64,000 bases of DNA from an uncultured Eubacterium sp. (lineage in GTDB: Bacteria > Bacillota > Clostridia > Oscillospirales > Acutalibacteraceae), in contig CAJUDJ010000004.1 of NCBI GenBank assembly GCA_910584985.1, positions 1-64,000 of the forward strand, read 5' to 3'. This document shows, piece after piece, positions 50,116-62,100 of the stretch. The first letter of the stretch is position 1. Each line of letters opens with the position of its first letter. The notes under the pieces were generated by a model, which saw only the letters and a list, made by a program, of their open reading frames with translations, was not told the DNA's origin and ran no database searches. A program made the position numbers and the translations under genes.

Positions 50116-53100
50116 ATGGGAAAACCAAAACGGTTTAAAAAGCTACTAAGCTTTTTCCTGGCATTTTTGATGCTGATGTCTTCGCTGACAGTTGGTTTCA
50201 CTGCGTTTGCTGCAAACGAACATCCTTCCAATACATATTTTAAGGATGCGGTAACGAGTATTCATCACCCGTCCAACGATGATACCAAGGATTCTGCAGA
50301 CCATCTGGATGCAGTTGCAAAGTCTTTCGCCAATGGTGCGGCAGGTAATGCTTCTAATTACCAGAGCTCGCAGAACGCGGCTGCGAAACAGCTCAGTACA
50401 AAGATGCAAAACCAAAATTTGGCAACTTATAAACCGGGCACAAACGGTTGGTCAAACGGCATGTGGCTGGAGGATGATGACAACGGCACAATGCTTTCCG
50501 CAGTTAGCAATTACTGGAAAATCGTTTTTTCAGACTGTTTAACTGAAAACCAAAAAGCCGGCAAGGACGGTACGGCAGGTATCAATAATATTCGTAGTCA
50601 GATACGCGATCAGCTTGCAAACAAGATGGGCGGCGACTACAATACGATGATTGATGATAAGCCGCCTTACTACACTGCGGCACTGCTTGGTTCCGGCGGC
50701 AAAGAATTAGGCACCAATCAATGGCCGACTGATTCCAGTACTGTTGCTATAGTAAACTTGAAAGAAGCATATTATCTTTGGAATGCTTACGGTGATAACA
50801 TTGATAATTTAAGCGATGTTCTTACCACAAAGTATATGTATTACTATAGAATTAAAAATTTAGGAGGCTGGAGTAAGAACTATGCGGTAGAATATTGGGC
50901 AGCTGATAAGGGCGTTGACTTTATACTTGTTAATGCAGACGAGTTAAAGGCCTTTAAAAATGTTTTTGTTGCTGATGATGGTACCAATTACTGGAACGAT
51001 TTTAATAACAGGAACTTCTCCAATATCAGCGCAAGCATGCAGCTTAAGCTTGTTGAAGAATTGGAAGCCAAGTACAACCTGATTAAAACGACCAACAAAA
51101 CAAAAGAATACAACTGGAATGTTACATGGAGGGAAGATCCCAATGATCCGAACAACATTAAAAATATTCCGGATTGTGTTGAAGGTAAATATAATTTAAC
51201 TACAGATCAAGCTGCAAACGAAAAAATCTTTGCTCATTTCTTTACGAGCTATAATGATTTCAATGCAGATTTGAATGCGTTCTATCTGTATATGGTTCAG
51301 CAGTATATTGATTCTGTAAATAAAGTTAAAGATGCACTTTACAACGCTGACGGTTCTGAAAAGAATGTTACGGACCGTAAAGAGCTTGCTATTGTAAAAC
51401 AGCTTATTGCAGATGCACTGGTGGTTTACAATAATATTCCTGATTCTGTTAAGAATAACGCAAGTGTTAAAGCAACGCTTGCCGATGCAAATGCAAGATA
51501 CAATACATATAATATTCGTTTTATCAGTCTTTGGAACACGATGGTGGGTAAAACCTATATCGAAACAGGTAAAGTTCTTGAGCCTTACGCTTCAGCCGAT
51601 TATGTAATCAAGAGTGATGCGGAAGCAAAAATCATCAGAAGAACACTTGATGAAGCTGAAAGCCTGTTTGTTGATTTCCTGCCTGAAGGCACTGATTATA
51701 AAAACATCGCAAATCCTCCTTACTCTATAACAGACCCTGAGGTTACTGTTTCCAAGATTGGCGATGCAAATACAATCTATAAGGCTGCTCTTAAAACATA
51801 TGAAGAATATATGTATCGCCGTTTTCTTGAAATTGCAAGGGCAGAGTTTAAGGACTATTTCACAAATGAGCCTCAATGGGATTCTATTACAATTCCAACG
51901 AATTTCAATATATTCAGTATTATTCCTGTAAGGTCTCAGGTTAATAAAGTTCTTTCTGCTTATGCGTCAATCGCAGACCGTTACAAAGCAACATCAAACT
52001 CAAACTTTTTTGTTGAAATTGCAAGAAGACTGAATCTGGCGTTAGAACCGTTGACCGGCAATGAGTCATTTAACAAAGATACCAGTCTTTATCAGCTTAT
52101 TTATCCGATGAAGGATGTTCAGGTTGACAAAAACAACAACTTGTCCCAAGATGATGTTAATCAGCTGATTGCAAATCTGGATGCTTTCCTGGTTGGCAAT
52201 GTATTCAGAAACGAATTGCTTGACGGTTACACTGCAGATCAGTTTATTGATATTCTGCTTCAGGGATTCTATGTAGATAGTAATGGTATTAAGCATTACG
52301 GTCAGAATAAAGACGGTACAACCAAAACAGAAGGCTTACTGACCGGTAAAAGCGGTAATAATATTGCCAATATGATTTTAGGTATGCTGGGTCCGCTTGT
52401 TCAGAATGCACTTAAGGATGTTAAGCTGGATACAATAGATGTAGGTATCGCCGGTCTTACATTGGTTGGTTCTGCATATGATTTGCAGCAAGGTAATGCA
52501 TCGGCGAAGTTAGGTCCTATAACTGCCAAGCTTAAACCTTTCGGCTATCTTCTTGTCGGCAACCCTAAAGATGTCTGGGATTATGAACTCATTAAGGCAA
52601 ACCCCGGATTTCTTGCTGCTGCTCGTGGATTGCTTCCGTATTCTACAGTATGGGAAGCAGTTGACTGGAGCGGTATTAACTGGCAGATTGACGATACACA
52701 GGAATTCTTTGAGTGGATTGGCTGTCTGCTTTCTTTGATAGACCGTATCTCCGCTGCACTTTTCTTTGACTATACTTATAAATATCATGTTCAGGCAGTT
52801 GGCGGTATGGTAGACCAGAATGTTGCGCTGGAAGGCACATTCAAGCCAAGTAACGGTTATAAGAATGTAATTCTTCCGTTCCTTGAAATTCTGGGTGTAA
52901 ATACTAATGGTATTGACACTGCTACCATGAAAACACTTTCAGAAAGCAACAGATGGGATACAATTGTTAAAACCATCGGCGACAGGGTTCTTACATGGGC
53001 TAAAGAGCTTGTTACCGACAAGCCGATTTCAAAAATCGTTGAAATCCTTCCGAACCTTGCCTATATGCTGCTTTATGATAAGCTGACATGGGGTGTTGAT

Positions 53101-56100
53101 TCACTTACATATACATTAACTGAACTTGGCATTAAATGGCGTGATTTATTACAGCAGCCGGATACATTTAAAATTGACTCTGATTTCTTAACAGGTCTTT
53201 TAACCGGCTTAATGGGTGAAGATTCCAAGTTCCAGCTTCCTGCACTTGACTGGGCAAAGCTGTCTTATCTTGGTGATTACACTTATAAGACAAGTGCTGA
53301 TGACATGCAGCAGAAATATATTGATGCTTATGCACCTGATGTTTTAGTTTTTGTAGTATATTATCTTGCTACAATCGTAACTGAAAACGGTGATTTTCTG
53401 TGCGACCTTGTGGGCGAAGTGGAATTAGACCCGGATACAGGGCAGCCTGTGCCGAATCCTTTAAGGGATTTAATCGGCAATGTGGTCGACACTGCATCAA
53501 AAACCGATAAATTCGGAAATGCAAGAGAATTCGGCTCTGCAATATTCAAGCTGATCAGAACATATTCTGCAGCGGATTATGACTGGAGCAAATTCAGCTG
53601 GACACAGTCTCTTGTTGATTTCAGTACAATTACTTTATTTACCAGACAGGAAGTTGTAGATTTAATTTCTTATCTTTCTGAAATGGTTAATATCCTGATT
53701 CCAAAGCTTCTTGCGGATAAAGAAACAGGAAAAGAAAAGACTCTTATGGATTTACTGAACCAGTCCGTCTTCAAGAGTTCTTTGATTGATACTTTATTTA
53801 ATACAATTTACGGTCTTTTGGGCTCTGATGTAGCGCAGATGATTCTTAAGTTTGTGGAGATCAGAGACCAGCAGTATAATATTACACACAGATCCGATTC
53901 AATTGATGTTTCAATTGATACTGTAAGAGCAACGCTTAATGCAGCCGGATTCGGGGAAGTTGCAGCAAAGCTTGCAGGTAAAGATGCATATATCGGTGAA
54001 GGCTATAATGTTTTCGATGATATTCATTGCGGCGAGCTTATTGACCCGAACAAGCCTACAGGCGGAGCTTATGAGGATGACTGGAAAATTACAGATGCCA
54101 ACAGGTTTAAAAAAGCCTTAACGGCAGTTTTAACTCCGTTTAACGGTGTTATCGGTGTGCTTCTTGCAGGCGGCAGCGGCAGTGTTTCTGCCGGAACAAG
54201 AGGTATGGTAACAGTTGCAAATGCAATTACAGTTGAAGGTGCAAACGGTTATGCCAATGCACTTAAGCCTCTTTTGGATGCACTTGGCTGTGATACATAT
54301 CCTGCAGCTGATTTCAACCGTCAGCCGTCAAACTCATTATCGCTGCTTATTGATATGATTTTCAGAACAGTAGAAACATACTGTAATGATCCGCTCAATG
54401 AAATACTTGGTGCTATTCCGGGTATTGCAGCATTTATTGATAATAATGGTCTTCAGATTATTATTTCGCAGATTATTGCACCGTTTAATAATATTTTAGG
54501 TGCTGTATGTGACCTTGCTCAGATTGATAATACCGACGGCAAGGGCAACCTTGACCATCAGGGTTTTTTCAGATGGGCAATTTCCGAATTGATTCCTTAT
54601 TTGCTTAAAATTGAATCAACAGACGAAGAAGTTACCTGGGATAATCTTCAGGACAGAATTTTAAGTCTTGTTAATCAGAAGCTTCCGTCAATTAAACTGG
54701 AAGTTGAAAATGAAAGCGGTGAAAAGGAAACACACGAATACAGGCTTACAATTCCGGAAATTAACTGGAAAGATTTGGCCGGAAGCGGATCCATGGATCC
54801 GACCGCCAACAATATTGCTGTTGAAGGCGATGATCCGGGAACACTTGTTAAGCTTGTAAGATTTATCTGGGAAGATGTTGTTGTTAAAAACAACGGAACT
54901 GTTATTACAGGTATCCTTACAGATTTACTTGGCAAAGAAACTTATGATGCAATTATTGAGAAGGTTGATTTCTTAGGCTTCTCCGGCGATAAGATTCTTG
55001 CTATTGTAATTAAAGTGTTCAAGGGCATGGATTCCAGCTGGTATAAGGGCGAAGTTAATCCGTTTAAGGAAAATAACCTCACACTTAATCAGATTGTTAC
55101 TATGATAGCCGGCACAGCTGAAGGACAGATTCCTCTGTCCCAAATCGTTTATCCAACAGGATACGATTCTGAAAATGTTAAGAATTTTGTTACGGTTTTA
55201 ACCAATGTAGCAATGTCTCTTCTTGACAATTACACGGATTTGCAGCTTATTGAAATGCTTCAAAGCGGTCTTTATAACAGTTCTATTGTTGCTTCTCTTG
55301 CAAAGGTTATTTATCCTCTGTTTGATAATGCAACAGTAGGTTCTGTTCTTTCCATGATTGATGTAACAAAGTTTGATACGCGTGCACTTTCCATGCTCTT
55401 TACGATAAATGGTTATAACGATGTTGCATCCATTGTTGATTTAATGATTAACGATGCTGAAGGTCTTACTTCCGCAGATTATCCGGGTGATCCGTCAGTT
55501 ACCGATACAACGGCACATGCCAACTGGGTATATACTGCTCAGCTCAATGCAGACGGCACACCTGTGATTGTTAATAATAACACACAGTATGAATGGGCAA
55601 ACCGATTCTGGGCCAAGGACAGCAAGGGTGCTTACATTTATGAAAATGGCAAGCATGTTATGTCTTATTGGGAAAAAGATGAAAACGGCGCTTGGGTTTA
55701 CACTGACAGTGCACAAACCATTCATAAAATCAGAGATAAAAAATTAAGCGATATCAACTGGGATTATTGTGTTCAGGAAAAACTTTTCCACATCAATATT
55801 GAACCGACTGAAAATGAAACAGCAGAAGAGAAAGCAGCAAGAATAGCACAGATTCGCAGCAATCTTGTTAATGCTATTTCAACGGTGCTTTATCCGTTCC
55901 TTACATTTGTAGATTTCATGTTCAACAGCGGAACTATCAATATTGCAGGTGTTGCTCCTCTTGTTGGTGCAGACGGATACGGAAATGCAATTTATCCTCT
56001 TCTTAAGCTTCTTGGTGTAACTGCTAAGCATGGTCTTGTAGAACCGAATGTTTATAAGGAACATGCAACGAAAAATAAAACTTCACTTGTAGCAGACATT

Positions 56101-59100
56101 CTTTCACCACTGCTTGAAAAGCTTGATGAAATTATTGCCGGTGATGATGCAGTTGGACCTGTAAGAGCGATTCTTGATATAATTCCTGACCTTGCAAATT
56201 TTGCAAATCAGGGTGGTATTCAGAAATTAATTTATTCGCTCCTTTTCCCAATCGGAAACTTTGTAGATAATATTTTAACTGTTATTCTTGAAGAAGAGAG
56301 CCTTATCTATGATGTTGCTCTTGATATTGTGTTTAACAGCGGTCTTATCGGCGGTTCATCCGAAAACAAGAATATATTGTCAAGCATACTTGGAAGTATC
56401 TTTGGCAATAAAGATGATACTTCAATTAAGTTTGCAACATTGCATAACAATATCTTTACACTTGCTGAAAAAGTTATTGCTTTATTAAAGGTTAATAATG
56501 TTTCGCTTAAAGCAATTAAAGATAAGTCAGGCAAAGAACTTGCACTTGAAGTAATTATTAAAAAGCTTAATATTAACAGTCAAGAACTTGATTTAACCCT
56601 TAATATTCCGATGTTTAATCTGGAATGGGTTGCAGGCATAGGACCCGGTCGGCGCAATGATGCTCCAATGGGTGTAAATGCTGTTAAGAAGCGCACAGAT
56701 TCCTTTATGGCAATTATTCAGTATATCTGGAAAATTGTTCAGGTAAACAAGGATGCTCTTGCCGGTAATAACGGACTTCTTGCTGCACTTCTCGGCAATG
56801 CTTGGGGAACAGCTTCTCCGTTTATCTTAAGTGTTCTTGATGAAAATATTAGCGTTAATATTGATAATATCGGCACAACTGCCAATAAGGATAAGGTGGT
56901 TGCTTCTGCAAATGAAATTGTTGCAGCATTAATTCAGTTTACTGAAACAACAGATTCATCCAATCACTATGCCGATACTGCAGAAGGCTATGATGCTGAT
57001 GCAGATATTTCCAAAGTAACATGGGATAAATTCTTTGAATATTCAAATTATACGGAAAGTACAAAATACGATATTGAATATCCGAAAATTCCTGCAAAAG
57101 AACTTGCTTCCGGTCAGCCAGAAGGCACAAAGTATGCTGAAGGCGATGTTGAAACAGTAGTTCAAGTGCTTACCACAATTATTCAGAAAGTATTGTCTGA
57201 ATTACTCGGTACAACTGTTGAAGGGCTTGTAATTGATGCTCTTTATAAAGATAGTTTAGTTGCTCAGATATCCAAGCTTATCTGCTCTCTTGCTGATAAT
57301 GCGGGTGTAGCTTCTATTCTTTCGCAGTTTGGTGTTGACTTAAGTGCCAAAGGCCTTGTTGACATGCTTGTCCGTTACGGATATGTTGAGCTTGCTGCTG
57401 AAATTCAGAAGAAAATTGATGCAAAAGGCAAGCTTTCAGAGCTTCAGTGGTTTGACACTTATCAAACAGATGCTAACGGCCAAGTTATTCTTGGTCCTGA
57501 CGGAAATCCGTTGGTTGCTACAGAAGGCATTGCAAAATACTGGTATGTTGATTCCGGTGTTAAAGATGGTAATGATTACAACTTATTCATGGAAAAAGTT
57601 TGGAATCATTCTGATTACCACAACACCAAGTTTGAATATAATGCTGACGGCTCATTGAAAGATCCAACTGTTCTTAATGCAGGCTACCGCTTCACAAGAG
57701 CACTTGTAGTTGCTCTTTCACCGTTCAGCGGATTAATCAATGTACTCTTCAATGCAGGCACTGGTGAATATTTCGGTGCAATCGAAATCACTGGTACCCG
57801 TGGATACAGAAACGCGATCAAGCCTATTCTTGATGTTCTTGGCTGCGATACTGTAACAAAGGAACAATTTGTTCTTGATGCTAACGGAAAGGGAACAGAA
57901 GGCGATGCTGATTACGTTGCCGGAAATGTTGATTATGTTCTTTACAACATTATCAATCCTGTTATCTCCAGAGTTGGCGATATAATGGATGACCCGATTA
58001 ACGGTGTGCTTGACATTTTAACAAGTCTTATGGCATTCGTTGATAACGGCGGTCTTCAGCGAGCAATTGAAGAATTGCTTTACCCGATTACACAGATGTT
58101 CGGGCCTATTATCAGACTTGCAACAAGAACTGTTGAAGGTTTTGAAGATTCAACAGATATATTCTCTATTGCACTTTCGTTTGTTGACCTTGGCAAAGGC
58201 GTTACATGGGCTAACCTTCACCAGCAGGTTCCGACAATCCTGAAGAATGTTCTTACAGTTAAAGTTTTAGACAAGAAGATTGACGGCAAGTATGTTAAGA
58301 TTCTGTCAAGACAGGTTGTAGACGATCAGGATAAGGGTGATAAGAGAACAGAATACTATTATGTTACCAATGAAAAGATTCCGAAGACTGATTCAGACGG
58401 TAATCCTGTAATTGGTCCTGATGGTGAACCTGAATATGAAAAGCATGAAGACGGTTCATTTAAATTTAAAGAAAAAATCGTTGCTGCGGGGGATGTTGAA
58501 GACATCTGCGGCATCGAAATTAACGGCGTAATTTATAATCTTAATATTGACGATATTGAGATTAATAAGCACTTAAAGTATCTTGCTTACTGCTGGATTG
58601 ATTCCAATAAGGCAGAGGGCGCTTCAACATTTGCTGCAAGAGCAGATGAAGCAGCTGCATTGACAAGAAGATCTGATGCTTTTGTTGCAATCTACAGATT
58701 TATTAGAAGTGCAATAGATGCAAATGCTGCTGATTTGATTATGCCGCTTGTTAAAAATGCTCTTTCGGCAGAAACTTATGCAGCAGTAGACACCTATATT
58801 AATAATGTTATCACACCTACTTCAAAGGAAGGCGATAATATTCTTATCACCTTGATCCGTGTTGCTGACGCACTGGATAATGCTCTTGGATTTGATGCTG
58901 ATGATGATGCTAATAACAAGTGGCTTCCGATGCTTCAGATTACAGCCGATAAGGTTACAACGGTTGAATATACTGCAAAAACTGCAAAGCAAGATGTAGC
59001 AAGAGCTATTGAAACCATTTATGGCACAGTTAATAATGTAATTACAGACATCCTCTTTAAGGATGTTGAAGGCGTTAATAACTTAAGCGATTTTGCAGTT

Positions 59101-62100
59101 GAAAACTTCCTGAACAATACATTACTTTCAACAATCGCAAAGGGAGTATTCTCTCTTGCCGATAATGAAACAGTTTCTAAGATTTTCAATATTCTTAATG
59201 TTTCAATGAATAAGGCATATATTGTTCAGCAGCTCAATGATTATGGCTATACTGAACTTGCCACAAGCATTGAGGGCTACAAAGGAAAACTTGCGAATAT
59301 TCCGTGGTTCACTGAAAAAACAGATGCTGAAGGCAATAAATACAGTGTTCCGAGTGATAACTTTGGTTCCAAGTGGTATATTTCATCTAAGTATGACAGG
59401 GATGCAGATTACACGCAGCTCTTTATTGACAATGTTTGGAATCATTCCTCTATAAAGAATCCTGCATTTGCTTCTCTTACCGGAAATGACCTTAAAGCAG
59501 CTCTTGATGAAACCTATCGTTTTTCCAGAGCACTTGTAGTTGTTCTTTCACCGTTCAGCAAGCTCATTCAGGTTCTTACAACCAATGAGTTAGTTGATTT
59601 CAGCGAAGACGGCAGTGTGAAAATTCAGGGCTCTTATGGTTATACATCTGCAATTAAGCCGCTGCTTGATGCACTCGGTGTTGATTCTGTTCACAGAGAA
59701 AAATATCGTAATGATGTACAGTCAAATCCGGATTACGCTATCTACAATGTAGTTTATCCGTTAATTGACAGAATTAACGAAATTATGCACAGACCTGTGC
59801 GTGAACTTCTTAACACACTTCCGACTCTTGCTAACTTTATACAGGTTCGCGGCATTCAGAAGTCTGTTGAAAATCTCCTTCTTCCGATTGTTTCACTTCT
59901 TGATCCTGTTGTTGATCTGATTATGGATGATTTCGGCGGAGATTCTTCAAAGGTTAAGAGTATTTATGATGTTCTTATTGAAATCTTAGATACTACTCTT
60001 CTTGATGGAGTATTTTCAAAGAATAATATTACTTGGGATAATATTCATAAAAATATTGCAACAATAGCTAATGCGCTTATCCCAACTATTTATACAACCG
60101 AATATAACGGCAAAGTTTATGCTGCAACGCTTTCTAAGGATGAAGACGGCAATGATGTTTACACAATCAGCGTTAAGAAGGTTAATGCAAACGATGAGCC
60201 TATTCTTGATAAAGACGGAAAAGAGCAGTATGACGAGGTTGTTATTCCGGAAAGCAAGATTGATAAAACCGAAAACGGTTTATTTATCAATGGTGTTGCT
60301 TATTCAATCACAATTCCAAATAACGATAAGATTAATGCATTCCTTGCTGATTTGGCAGGTTGCCAGGGCTTAACGGAAGTTGATTCAACATCCGGTTCAT
60401 TACGTCCGGTTGGGGCTAAGACGGATACAGCTGATGTTAAGTACAGCATAACTGATATTCAGCCGAATGTTCTTGTAACACTTCTTAAATTCGTTTGGGA
60501 TGAAGTTGTTCAGGCAAACTTCAACACATTGATTGATCCGTTATTAACAAATGTTGTTGATCCGTTGCTTAAAGACACTCTTGAAAACGGTTATTCAAAG
60601 GTTATCAGACCTTATATCGTTAAAGAGGCAGGCTGGTTCGGTAAAGACAGTCTGAATTATGACGGTGGTGAGTTTGTTGACTTAATCATCGGCGTAGTAA
60701 ACGGTCTTAATTCTTCAGACCGCCATGTAGGCAGTGAATGGACGACTATTCTTAATAAGACTCCTGAAACAGGCCTTGTTGAATATCCGAGAATAGACAC
60801 AAATGCAGATATATCAAGTGATCGTTATGAATCTGAAGATGTAAAAGCACTTATCAATGTGATTACCAATATTGCAATGAGTGTTCTTGAATCATTCCTT
60901 AACTTCACAATTATTGGTATTCAGGAAGATAACTTATACAACAGTCAGTTTGTAGTTACACTTGCAAATGCATTCTATCCGGTATTCGATTCTGCAGCCG
61001 TTCAGAGTGTATTCGGCATTCTCGGTGTAAAGGATATTACACTTGAAAGCCTTGCAACTGCGCTCAGAGATGCAGGCTATCCAAGAACAGCAGATTTGGT
61101 TTTGGCTCCGTTTGACGAAAATTATGAAGTTGACGGCGTTAAAGTAAACTGGGTAGAAAGAGTTGTTAAGGAAGAAAAAGACGGTCAGCTTGTTGATAAG
61201 CTCGAAAACGGCAAGCCGGTAACAGAACTTGTTAATAAGTATTGGGCTACCGAAGAAGACGGCTACACTTGGAAGCTTCTTCCGAACGGCGACCATGTAA
61301 TGACTTACTGGATTGCTGATGGAAAAGGCGGTTATGAAACATATACTGCCGAAGATGAAACAGCAGATCCTTCACATGTAGCAGGTACTTATAAGGAAAG
61401 AGCAAAACTGTTTGCTGACATCAACTGGACTCCGTGTGTTGAAGGCAAGTTCTTCAATATCCAGACAAATCCGGCTGATGGAGAAGAACAGTGGCGTGAA
61501 AATCTGGTTACGGCAGTTTCAACCATTCTTTATCCGTTAAACGACCTTCTTGATTTCGTTCTTAACGGCGGCGAATTAACCATCGGCGGCGTTGCAAGCT
61601 TCAGAGGTTCAAACGGATATGAAAATGCAATCTATCCGCTTCTTCAGGTTCTTGGCTGCTCAGCAGACAGAAACGGTCTTGTAACACCTGAACAGTATTC
61701 ACAGAATATTAAGGATAACGGAAGATATCATCTTTCACGCGATATTCTTGCTCCTCTGTTCTCCAGACTGAATAATATTCTTCGCGGCTCTGATGAAAAC
61801 ACAGGAAAGATCGGCCCTGTAAGAGCTCTTCTTAATATTGTTCCGAACCTTGCTCTCTTTGTAGAAGAAGGCGGCGTTCAGAAGCTTGTTGAAGAACTTA
61901 TCTATCCTATCGGCAATCTTGCTGATACAATCGTAGGTGTTCTTTCAAAGGATAAGTCCTCATTATTTAATGTTGTATTTGATTCCTTTGTAACACCTGA
62001 TGCAATGGGATTTGAAGGCACAGGCATTACAGACAGAATTATCGAAAAGATACTGAAAGCTATATTTGATCCTGCCGAAAAGACCGATGCAGACCTTCAG

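Noticed and set aside
52120..52160. EF-hand or dockerin-like loop in the giant protein (VDKNNNLSQDDV)
   Set aside because: Single loop with incomplete ligand pattern and no partner; could be chance in Asp/Asn-rich sequence.
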